Below are positions 1 through 6,504 of a stretch of DNA of 14,124 nt, in pieces. The translations under genes and the position numbers were made by a program. Origin of the DNA: Puniceicoccales bacterium (GTDB lineage Bacteria > Verrucomicrobiota > Verrucomicrobiia > Opitutales > UBA953); contig JAITXH010000026.1 of assembly GCA_031284845.1 (NCBI GenBank), positions 1 through 14,124 of the forward strand. Direction: 5' to 3'. The notes beneath the pieces are model-generated. The model was not told the origin of the DNA. It did not search any database and saw only the letters and a list, made by a program, of their open reading frames with translations. The stretch's first letter is position 1, and the number at the start of each line of letters is the position of its first letter.

Positions 1-93
1 AAAGGCTCCAAAAGGGTCTCATGCAGACGGCCTGCGGCGGAAGGATTCCAGTGCGTCTCTGAAGGCGAGAAAGCAATAAAAACGATATTATTC

Positions 94-261
94 TCACACG
101 AAGGCACGAAGACACGAAGGCTGGCGCAGATGGAAAGCACTTTGTGAGGAGGTAAGTCGTAATGAATTTTCTATTTTTTCAAATACAATTTTCAAGGGAC
201 ATTGAAATCTTTTGGGACATAGTGTCAGCGCCAGCCTTCGTGTCTTCGTGCCTTCGTGTGA
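94..261. repeat. Inverted-repeat-bounded element, copy 1
   Basis: The element is 168 bp long and bounded by a perfect 34-bp inverted repeat: left arm 94-127, right arm 228-261. Each arm holds three tandem 8-bp units of the form CACGAAGR followed by CTGGCGC. The ~100-bp interior is AT-rich and has no convincing ORF. It is recognisably related to the interior of copy 2 at 794-951 (shared blocks near 128-147 and 177-196), and the 40 bp at 93-132 are identical to 793-832. The right arm ends 3 bp before the stop codon of the GxxExxY gene. I see no target-site duplication at the outer edges, so transposition is not proved. It could be a MITE-like element, a long hairpin RNA, or a nuclease/recombinase recognition site. 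Confidence 0.85.
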
Positions 262-264
262 AAC

Positions 265-717
265 CTAATCACATGATTGTTGATTAATCCGAAGCGATGA
301 ATTTTCAAAGTTTTGAGGGCCATTGAGAATACGTTTTACCCCTTCTTTGAAAGTCTCGCTCCCGAAGTTTAAGAGAAGCCCGAGAGGAAGTTTCATTAGA
401 CGTAAATAAGTGAGAAGTTGTTTTGAATGTATAGGGGATAATTTTTCTACAGATTTTAATTCTATAAGAAGAGTATCGTTGATGAGGAGATCAGCACGGA
501 ATCCTTCGTCCAAATCGAGTCCAAGGACATTGATAGGAATAGGCTTTTGTCGGCTGACTTGCAGGCCGTTCTGAGTTAGCATCTTGGCGAGAACTATTTC
601 ATAAACGCTTTCCAGGAGACCCGGGCCAAGTTCTTGGTGAAGACGAAAGCCACAGTCAACGACGATGCGGGCTAATTCTTCTTTGTCTCGGGTGGGATTG
701 GGGATGATAGTGGACAT
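265..717 (-). CDS. GxxExxY family protein (PD-(D/E)XK nuclease-like)
   Basis: This 150-residue protein matches the GxxExxY family. Its name-giving motif is G33-LL-E36-SV-Y39, inside the typical HQELGPG context. Downstream it has a PD-(D/E)XK nuclease-like core: D76 (RADLLIN), then E86-L-K88, with Q100 on the following helix. Length is normal for the family, whose members are about 120-150 residues. The fold assignment is established for the family to my knowledge; the biological role is not. The start is the ATG at 717, with no Shine-Dalgarno sequence ahead of it. The stop lies 3 bp from the right arm of repeat copy 1, and copy 2 begins 76 bp upstream of the start, so the gene is closely bracketed by repeats. 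It is visibly more AT-rich than dnaK next door, consistent with horizontal acquisition. Family assignment is strong; any nuclease activity is inferred. Confidence 0.88.
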   Translation of the reverse strand: MSTIIPNPTRDKEELARIVVDCGFRLHQELGPGLLESVYEIVLAKMLTQNGLQVSRQKPIPINVLGLDLDEGFRADLLINDTLLIELKSVEKLSPIHSKQLLTYLRLMKLPLGLLLNFGSETFKEGVKRILNGPQNFENSSLRINQQSCD

Positions 718-793
718 GTGCGTGGATGAGTGACTTGAGTGGAAAGGGTTTGGGATTATGGGAGTCGTGTGTGAAAGGAAAGATTTTTATTGC

Positions 794-951
794 TCACACG
801 AAGGCACGAAGACACGAAGGCTGGCGCAGATGAAAAGTGCTTTGTGAAAAGTAAATCGTGAGAGAACTTTGTTTTTCAAATATAATTTTTAAGGGATGCT
901 TGGAATCTTTTTGGTCCTAGCAACTGCGCCAGCCTTCGTGCCTTCGTGTGA
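794..951. repeat. Inverted-repeat-bounded element, copy 2
   Basis: This is a 158-bp diverged copy of the element at 94-261, in the same orientation. The left arm (794-827) is identical to that of copy 1. The right arm (926-951) is 26 bp because one 8-bp unit (TCTTCGTG as read on this strand) is missing. The interior aligns with copy 1 at roughly three quarters identity by eye. The left arms of the two copies start exactly 700 bp apart. The surrounding gene-free stretch 718-1102 otherwise contains the short upstream region of the GxxExxY gene (718-793), AT-rich DNA without visible signals (952-1042) and the dnaK terminator. Confidence 0.82.
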
Positions 952-1042
952 AAATTATTTGTTTAGATATTTTTCATTATCATGAATAACAAGGTGTGAA
1001 TATATTTTAGACATTTTTAAAATTTGATATGGATATTTATAC

Positions 1043-1076
1043 CAAAAAAAAGGGACAGGCAAAAACGCCTGTCCCT
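1043..1076 (-). terminator. Rho-independent terminator of dnaK
   Basis: A perfect 10-bp stem (AGGGACAGGC at 1051-1060 pairing with 1067-1076) encloses a 6-nt loop. On the minus strand it is followed directly by a run of eight T (complement of 1044-1051). It begins 26 bp past the dnaK stop codon. This is the only hairpin in the window with a textbook T-tract. Confidence 0.92.
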
Positions 1077-1102
1077 CGTTGTCAGCCTCTCGTTGTCAAT
1101 TC

Positions 1103-3088
1103 TTACTTCTTGTCGTCGTCCACGACCTCAAAGTCGCCGTCAACGACATTGTCGCCTTTAGGCTTTTTAGGATCGCTTCCGGCACCTTCTGCACCGCCGA
1201 ACGGATTGCCTCCCGCAGCTCCGGCACCCTCGCCGCCCGGAGCACCTCCGGCTGCTTGCTGCGCGGCATAGACTGCTTGGCCAAGCGCTTGCATTAGCGT
1301 CTCGATTTTTTCTTTGTGTGCTTTTAGCGCTTCAACCGGCGTGTCTTTGTCAGCAAGGAGCTTCTTGCCTTCTTCGACAAGCGGTTCGATCTGATTTTTG
1401 ATTTCCGCAGGCGCTTTGTCGCCCAATTCTTTGACCTGCTTATCCACTTGGAACACAAGCGAATCAAGCTGGTTTCGCGTCTCAACAGCTTCGCGGGCCT
1501 TTTTGTCTTCGTCGGCGTGAAGCTCGGCTTCTTTGCGGAGTCTTTCAACCTCTTCTTTGGAAAGCCCGCTGCTGCCGGTGATGGAAATCTTTTGCTCTTT
1601 ACCGGTGCCCTTATCCTTGGCGCTGACATGCAAAATGCCGTTGGCGTCAATGTCGAAGGTCACCTCAATCTGCGGCGTGCCGCGGGGAGCGGAAAGAATG
1701 CCGTCGAGGCGGAATGTGCCGAGCTTTTTGTTGTCATGCGACATGGGACGTTCGCCTTGGAGGATGACAATGTCCACGGAGGGTTGGTTGTCCGCTGCGG
1801 TGGAAAAGACCTGGCTCTTCTTGGTCGGAATCGTGGTGTTGCGCTCAATCATGGGCGTGGCGATGGCACCGGCGGTCTCGATAGCGAGCGTGAGCGGTGT
1901 GACGTCGAGGAGGAGCACGTCGCGGACTTCGCCTTTGAGAACGCCGCCTTGGATGGCCGCGCCGATAGCAACGACTTCATCGGGATTGACGCCTTGGTGG
2001 GGCGTTTTCCCGGCGAGGCTTCGGGCGATTTCGACGATCTTGGGCATACGCGTCATGCCACCGACGAGGACGAGTTCATTGACTTCGCTCATGGTGAGTT
2101 GGGCGTCCTTCAAACAGGCCAAGAAGGGGCTACGGGTGCGTTCGCTGAGGCGGTCGCAGATCTGCTCCATTTTGGCGCGGCTGAGCGGGATGTTGAGGTG
2201 CTTGGGGCCGCTGGCGTCTGCCGTGATAAAGGGGAGGTTGATGTCCGTGCTTTGCGCGGAAGAAAGGGCGATCTTGGCCTTTTCCGCTTCTTCCTTGAGG
2301 CGTTGGAGCGCCATGGGGTCTTTGCGGAGGTCAATGCCGTTGTCGCGTTGGAATTCGGCGACAAGCCAGTCAATGATGGCGGTGTCCCAATTGTCGCCGC
2401 CGAGATGGGTATCGCCGTTGGTGGCCTTGACTTCAAAAACGCCGTCACCGATTTCGAGGATGGAGACGTCGAAGGTGCCGCCGCCGAGGTCGTAAACAGC
2501 GATTTTTTCGTCAGACTTTTTGTCAAGTCCGTAGGCGAGCGAGGCGGCGGTCGGCTCGTTGATGATGCGCAGGACTTCGAGGCCGGCGATGGCTCCGGCG
2601 TCTTTGGTGGCTTGTCGCTGGGCGTCGTTGAAGTAGGCGGGGACGGTGATGACCGCTTGGGTGACTTTTTCGCCGAGGTAGGCTTCCGCGTCGGCCTTCA
2701 ATTTGGCGAGGACCATGGCGGAGATTTGCTCGGGGGCGAAGGTTTCCTTCTTGCCGTTGACAGTGCAGGCGATCCAAGCGTCGCCGTTTTTGCCTTCCAC
2801 GACAGCGTAGGGAAGGGATTTGATTTCTTCCTGAACTTCGCGGAATTTACGCCCGATAAGGCGTTTTGCGGAGAAGATGGTGTTTTGCGGGTTGGTGACG
2901 GCCTGGCGTTTGGCGGCCTGGCCGACGAGTCGGTCGCCATTTTTGGCGAATGCGACGATGGATGGTGTGGTGCGGGCACCTTCGCTGTTAGGGATGACGA
3001 CAGGTTCGCCGCCTTCCATGATGGACATGCAGGAGTTTGTGGTGCCAAGGTCAATGCCGAGAACTTTGTTGCTCATAGTAGCAACCAT
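1103..3088 (-). CDS. dnaK: Molecular chaperone DnaK (Hsp70)
   Basis: ATP-dependent Hsp70 chaperone of the cytoplasm that binds exposed hydrophobic peptides and works with DnaJ and GrpE. The 661-residue protein has all Hsp70 signatures. Phosphate-1 motif GIDLGTTNS is at 11-19, VPAYFND at 149-155, phosphate-2 VYDLGGGTFD at 198-207 (Thr205 is the usual autophosphorylation site), and the adenosine-motif region LVLVGGMTRMP at 339-349. The hydrophobic interdomain linker VLLLDVTP is at 391-398. A substrate-binding domain, helical lid, Gly/Ala-rich segment and acidic end follow (GDNVVDGDFEVVDDDKK). Length is slightly above the common 630-645. An in-frame ATG at 3076 (MSNKVLGID) is an equally good start; neither has a Shine-Dalgarno sequence. 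No grpE, dnaJ or hrcA is adjacent in the window, and no CIRCE operator is visible upstream. A promoter and a terminator flank it, so it is probably transcribed alone. Confidence 0.98.
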   Translation of the reverse strand: MVATMSNKVLGIDLGTTNSCMSIMEGGEPVVIPNSEGARTTPSIVAFAKNGDRLVGQAAKRQAVTNPQNTIFSAKRLIGRKFREVQEEIKSLPYAVVEGKNGDAWIACTVNGKKETFAPEQISAMVLAKLKADAEAYLGEKVTQAVITVPAYFNDAQRQATKDAGAIAGLEVLRIINEPTAASLAYGLDKKSDEKIAVYDLGGGTFDVSILEIGDGVFEVKATNGDTHLGGDNWDTAIIDWLVAEFQRDNGIDLRKDPMALQRLKEEAEKAKIALSSAQSTDINLPFITADASGPKHLNIPLSRAKMEQICDRLSERTRSPFLACLKDAQLTMSEVNELVLVGGMTRMPKIVEIARSLAGKTPHQGVNPDEVVAIGAAIQGGVLKGEVRDVLLLDVTPLTLAIETAGAIATPMIERNTTIPTKKSQVFSTAADNQPSVDIVILQGERPMSHDNKKLGTFRLDGILSAPRGTPQIEVTFDIDANGILHVSAKDKGTGKEQKISITGSSGLSKEEVERLRKEAELHADEDKKAREAVETRNQLDSLVFQVDKQVKELGDKAPAEIKNQIEPLVEEGKKLLADKDTPVEALKAHKEKIETLMQALGQAVYAAQQAAGGAPGGEGAGAAGGNPFGGAEGAGSDPKKPKGDNVVDGDFEVVDDDKK

Positions 3089-3142
3089 GTCAGCAAATCG
3101 GGTGCCAAGGAATGATGAATAGTGTAACTAATTGAAAATTAA

Positions 3143-3171
3143 ATAATAAAAAACTTTCTCTTTTTAATCAA
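3143..3171 (-). promoter_or_regulatory. Predicted sigma70-type promoter of dnaK
   Basis: On the minus strand TTGATT (3171-3166) is followed, after a 17-bp spacer, by TATTAT (3148-3143). These match the consensus at 4/6 and 5/6 positions. The predicted transcript start is about 3136, giving a leader of roughly 48 nt to the ATG at 3088. The area is AT-rich. No CIRCE repeat (TTAGCACTC-N9-GAGTGCTAA) and no sigma32-like pattern was seen. Confidence 0.5.
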
Positions 3172-3284
3172 GTCAGACATTGGCGGGTATTTTTCAGCCA
3201 AAATGTCACAGTGGGACAGTGATGGAGTGGACTGGCGGCGCGGTATGCTGTGTGCGGGAGATTCTGGAGAGTTTATCTTACTTT

Positions 3285-3290
3285 TATAAT
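3285..3290 (+). promoter_or_regulatory. Possible -10 box for the DUF3829 gene pair
   Basis: A perfect TATAAT lies on the plus strand about 110 bp before the chosen ATG at 3401. The hexamer 17 bp upstream (TTCTGG, 3262-3267) is a poor -35. A second candidate is a perfect TTGACA at 3350-3355, but no good -10 follows it at the proper distance. The 312-bp stretch 3089-3400 holds these signals and the dnaK promoter; I see no gene or RNA in it. Confidence 0.35.
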
Positions 3291-3400
3291 ACTTTGTTTT
3301 TCAATTTGTTGAGACTTTTATGTTTTTGGGAAAAGCAACGGTTATTTTTTTGACACTGGACCTGCGTCTATGCCATGTTTCCAGCTTCGACGATAAAAAA

Positions 3401-4405
3401 ATGAAATATATATCCATCCGTCTTTTAATGGCATTCGCGGCATTCGGCTGCGTTTCTGTTGGTGTTAAGGGGGCTGATTCTCCGCCCCCAATCAAAACCG
3501 AGGCCGACGTGAATCTCGATGCCGAGGCCACGATACATATCAAATACAACGCCTATGTGCGAGACGTCCTCCAGTATGCGGAGACCATAATTGACGACAT
3601 TGTAAAGTACACGCAGCGCACCGATGACTTTATTGGCAAGAGCAGCAATTCCGCACCGAGTTGGAGTTTCTCCCGTGATTCCTTTGAAAAACTCGGAAAG
3701 ATAACTACGCGTGTTCCCAACTGGTTTTCCAAAGAGGATGTCGCGCTTTTCCGCGACAACATTGATCTCCTTAAAACCAATACCGCTGCGTTGCTCAAGA
3801 TTTCCGATGAACTGAAGGTTTACTTTGTCCACAATGGCCCGCACAAGGCCGATGAGGGAAAAAAGTATGTCGAATTGAAAGCCGGGTTGGAGACGCTTAC
3901 CACTGCGACGCAAAAAGCCTACGATGCCATCCGTAAGCGTAGTTTAGAGCTTGCCGATGCCGCTGAAACCCGCCTTGCCGCCGCCAATTCTCTCGGCTCA
4001 TTCTTCCTCGCCTTGCGCGAAGACCTTGCCAGTGCGGGTGAGATCAATGCGATTCTCTCTTCGCCGGATCTCGCCAAGGGAGATGCCGCTATCGGAAAAT
4101 CCGCTGCTGAGAAGGTGACTGCGCTTCTTGCCAAATACAAGGAATCCACGGAGAAAAATGCCAAACGTTCCCACCGGGAGCTTGTCGAGGATACGCTGGA
4201 GAAGCGTAATCGGTTTTACGCAGATTCTGCAGACTTTGTTAAGGAAATCGAAACCAGAGTGTTACCTGAGTTAACGACAAAGGGAAGTATCAGCAGTTCC
4301 GAGAGTAGCCGCCTCTCCGGGCTTTATGGTAACGTTGTCTCCTCTTACAACAGATTCGTTAACAGCTACAACTACCGTAACCAGGGCCACGCCATTGAGC
4401 GTTAA
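3401..4405 (+). CDS. Exported DUF3829 (YiiG-like) family protein, first of a pair
   Basis: This is a 334-residue exported protein of unknown function. I chose the ATG at 3401 because it gives a compact signal sequence (MKYISIRLLMAFAAFG...). Cleavage could occur after VKG24, or at Cys17 as a weak lipobox AFGC; a longer start at 3320 would bury this signal. The rest is almost entirely charged and helical. Landmarks shared with the next gene are PSW at 86-88, FEK shortly after, and EL..YF ending at 142, followed by a KADEGKK segment. This corresponds to the Y-Y-x(n)-DD region I remember for DUF3829/YiiG lipoproteins. The end has a YNRFVNSYN motif paralleled in the neighbour. No function is established for the family to my knowledge. 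The two genes are 37 bp apart and probably co-transcribed. DUF3829 membership is an inference from motif spacing. Confidence 0.75.
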   Translation: MKYISIRLLMAFAAFGCVSVGVKGADSPPPIKTEADVNLDAEATIHIKYNAYVRDVLQYAETIIDDIVKYTQRTDDFIGKSSNSAPSWSFSRDSFEKLGKITTRVPNWFSKEDVALFRDNIDLLKTNTAALLKISDELKVYFVHNGPHKADEGKKYVELKAGLETLTTATQKAYDAIRKRSLELADAAETRLAAANSLGSFFLALREDLASAGEINAILSSPDLAKGDAAIGKSAAEKVTALLAKYKESTEKNAKRSHRELVEDTLEKRNRFYADSADFVKEIETRVLPELTTKGSISSSESSRLSGLYGNVVSSYNRFVNSYNYRNQGHAIER

Positions 4406-4442
4406 TCTGGGAACCATGCCAAAATCCAACCTGAAACACACA

Positions 4443-5501
4443 ATGGATATGAAGAACAAAAATTACTTTTTCCAATTTTCCGCGCTCGCTCTGATGGGCC
4501 TTGCCGTCACCTTTCAAGGTTGCGGTAAGTCCGATAAAAAAGCCGAGCCTTCAAAACCTGCTGCTGCTTCCGCCACCGCGCCCAAAGCGCCCTCCGGCCC
4601 GGTCAGCGCAAGTGCCGAGCAAGCGGCGATACCGTTTCACAACAGTCTGCTACGTTTCATGGGAGCGTCCCAGAAAAGCTTTAAAAAGATCGCTGAGGAA
4701 GGGAAAAAATCGCAGGAATTTTTTGCCTCTGACACCGGCAAGCCCTCATGGGGGCATGTTCTCGACTCGGATTTCGAAAAGGTGCCTTCGTTGAAGTTCG
4801 CAGCGCCGTCCTCATTTGCCTCTGGAGATAAGGATTTTTTCAATTCACGTATAAAAGTCGTGCAAGACAGTGTTAAGCAGATTGCCAAACTGACGGGTGA
4901 ACTGAATACCTACTACGCAGAGGAAAATTACAAAGATGACTGGCACAAAAAATTCCTTGTCACGGAGCCGCTGATTGATGCGTTGTTTGATAAAATCAGC
5001 GATGCCAATACTGAGATGTTTGAACGTTCGGATACTATTACGGAGGAGATTGACCGGCGCAATCTCGCCAAAACGCCCCTTGGTGTTTATATTTTGAACA
5101 TGCGTTACGTAATGGACAAGGCGAAGGCCCAATCGGCTTTGCTGCTTCGTCCTGAATTGCGCGATACGCGTGTAGGTACCGGTGTTTCGGCAGAAGAAAA
5201 GACCGAAATGGTCGCCCACGCCAAGCCCATTGCCGAGCAGGCGGAAGCATTGCTCAAGGAATTGGATGGACTAGTGGAAAAATACAAGGCCGTGGATCGT
5301 GGTCCGATTAAAGGGAAGAAATTTGACGGTATCTACGATGATTTCTTCAAAAACTACGCTGCTTACCGCACAGATGTCGTGCGCATCGTCCGCGAGTTAA
5401 AGGAAAATGGTTATCAGAATGACCAGTCCACGATTAGAAGCGGGGTCAGTTCTTTATTCAGGGCGCACAATTCCTTTGTGGATACCTTGAACGGGAAATA
5501 A
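4443..5501 (+). CDS. Putative DUF3829 (YiiG-like) lipoprotein, second of a pair
   Basis: This 352-residue protein has a likely lipoprotein signal: a hydrophobic stretch at about 8-25, then GC with Cys27. The -3 position is Phe, so the lipobox is not canonical. An Ala/Pro/Ser/Lys-rich linker (about 29-60) follows, then a helical domain. YY at 157-158 followed by YKDDW at 163-167 matches the DUF3829 signature as I recall it. PSW at 101-103 lies 56 residues before YY, against 55 for PSW to YF in the upstream gene, and both proteins end in a similar (Y/H)N-x-FV segment, so they are diverged paralogues. Starts at 4416 and 4449 are also possible; 4443/4449 give a normal-length signal peptide. None has a clear ribosome binding site. 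Likely anchored in the cell envelope; function unknown. Confidence 0.75.
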   Translation: MDMKNKNYFFQFSALALMGLAVTFQGCGKSDKKAEPSKPAAASATAPKAPSGPVSASAEQAAIPFHNSLLRFMGASQKSFKKIAEEGKKSQEFFASDTGKPSWGHVLDSDFEKVPSLKFAAPSSFASGDKDFFNSRIKVVQDSVKQIAKLTGELNTYYAEENYKDDWHKKFLVTEPLIDALFDKISDANTEMFERSDTITEEIDRRNLAKTPLGVYILNMRYVMDKAKAQSALLLRPELRDTRVGTGVSAEEKTEMVAHAKPIAEQAEALLKELDGLVEKYKAVDRGPIKGKKFDGIYDDFFKNYAAYRTDVVRIVRELKENGYQNDQSTIRSGVSSLFRAHNSFVDTLNGK

Positions 5502-5551
5502 GCCCGACAAGGGCCTGTTTACTATCTCCTGATAAATAACGGAGAGCGAAT

Positions 5552-5586
5552 GCACACCTTTGGTGATTTCAGCACCAAAGGTGTGC
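5552..5586. other. Perfect 14-bp hairpin between convergent genes
   Basis: GCACACCTTTGGTG (5552-5565) pairs perfectly with 5573-5586 around a 7-nt loop. It lies 50 bp after the second DUF3829 gene (plus) and 96 bp after the end of tmk (minus), so it may act as a bidirectional terminator. There is no T-tract on either side in either direction, which weakens that reading. A 14-codon ORF overlaps it exactly (see findings). Confidence 0.6.
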
Positions 5587-5682
5587 TTGCGTAAAGGCGT
5601 AGCAAGAGTCCTCTCGGCTCTCAAGGAGTTCGTGGCAACGGAGGGAACTGATTTTCATCTAAAAGAGCTACAGAGCGTCTTT

Positions 5683-6330
5683 TTAGAGGCAGCGGCGGTG
5701 AAATTCGTTTTGGATTTGTCCGGCTATGGCATCGGGCGAGGCAGCGGCATCCAGCACCAAAAAGCGCTCTGGTTCGGCGGTGGCGAGGGCGAGATAGCCT
5801 GTGCGCACGCGTTCGTAAAACGGCGCGTCAAACGTTTCCATGCGGTCAGGCGCGGCGACATCGGCAGAACTGGCGCGGCGTTGGGCGCGCTCAAGCCCGG
5901 CGCTCACTGGGAGGTCGAGGAGCACCGTCAATGCAGGGCGGAGGCCTCCAGTCGCAAAGGTATTCACTACGGCGATAATGTCTGCGGACAATCCGCGCCC
6001 GCAACCTTGATAAACCAAGGTGGAATCGGTGAAGCGGTCGCAAAGGACGGTTTCGCCTGCATCGAGGGCCGGGCGGATGATTTCAGAGACGAGCTGGGCA
6101 CGGCTGGCGGCGAAGAGGAGAAGTTCAGAGGAGGGCTGGAGGTGGTTGCCGTAAGGGGCGTGTTTCAGGATATGGCGGACATCTTCTCCGAGCGCGGTGC
6201 CTCCCGGCTCGCGCACGAGGCGCACGGAACGGCCTTGCGCACGGATGTGCGCGGCGAGCATTGCGATCTGCGTGGACTTGCCCACGCCTTCGCCGCCTTC
6301 AAATGTGATGAAACTTCCGTGGTTTTGCAT
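5683..6330 (-). CDS. tmk: Thymidylate (dTMP) kinase
   Basis: Phosphorylates dTMP to dTDP with ATP, an essential step of dTTP synthesis in the cytoplasm. The 215-residue length is normal. The P-loop FEGGEGVGKST is at 10-20 and the substrate loop REPGGT at 40-45. The DRF motif is at 98-100 in CDRFTDSTLVYQG, which positions nucleotide and magnesium. An Arg-containing LID (RR 151-152, DR 162-163) suggests the E. coli-like type in which LID arginines contribute to catalysis. The start at 6330 (MQNHGSFITFEGGEG) is the only one that leaves the P-loop in its usual place. It lies 174 bp downstream of the nitrilase-fold gene on the same strand; that gap holds no visible gene and no clear terminator, so read-through from upstream is possible. 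In many genomes holB follows tmk; here no such gene does. Confidence 0.96.
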   Translation of the reverse strand: MQNHGSFITFEGGEGVGKSTQIAMLAAHIRAQGRSVRLVREPGGTALGEDVRHILKHAPYGNHLQPSSELLLFAASRAQLVSEIIRPALDAGETVLCDRFTDSTLVYQGCGRGLSADIIAVVNTFATGGLRPALTVLLDLPVSAGLERAQRRASSADVAAPDRMETFDAPFYERVRTGYLALATAEPERFLVLDAAASPDAIAGQIQNEFHRRCL

Positions 6331-6504
6331 GTTGCCCGGTCTGGCTGTTCTTTAATCCGCATATTTCATTTCTCCACAAGCTTGAATCCCTATCCCTGCG
6401 GCAGGGGCGGGCTTTGCTACAGGCGGCACTGGCAAATGCCGACAGAGAGAAGAGAGGGAAGCGGGGTGTCATTTCGGGAAAAATAAAAATACGGTTTTGC
6501 TGGT

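Noticed and set aside
1..79. Possible 3' end of a plus-strand gene entering from the left (frame ending KDSSASLKARKQ, stop at 77-79)
   Set aside because: It reads like a basic protein tail, but only 25 codons are visible, two other frames are also open, and nothing identifies a family.
94..261. Repeat element considered as a CRISPR array or classic insertion sequence
   Set aside because: There are no regularly spaced repeats with unique spacers, and no transposase ORF or target-site duplication at either copy.
1075..1098. Direct repeat CTCGTTGTCA (1075-1084 and 1089-1098) just after the dnaK stop codon
   Set aside because: It is short, overlaps the terminator stem edge and the dnaK 3' end, and has no partner elsewhere; it is most likely a small local duplication.
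1448..3115. 555-codon open frame on the plus strand opposite dnaK
   Set aside because: It is the mirror of dnaK. Long open antisense frames over dnaK are a well-known artefact of its codon bias, and the translation (many GD, DG, EG repeats) resembles no real protein.
3196..3230. Repeated ACAGTG words in the dnaK/DUF3829 divergent region as an operator
   Set aside because: The symmetry is only about 4 bp per side and the copies are too short to support a binding site.
5560..6486. 308-codon plus-strand frame opposite tmk
   Set aside because: tmk on the other strand has a complete P-loop and DRF motif; this frame is its shadow and extends into non-coding flanks.
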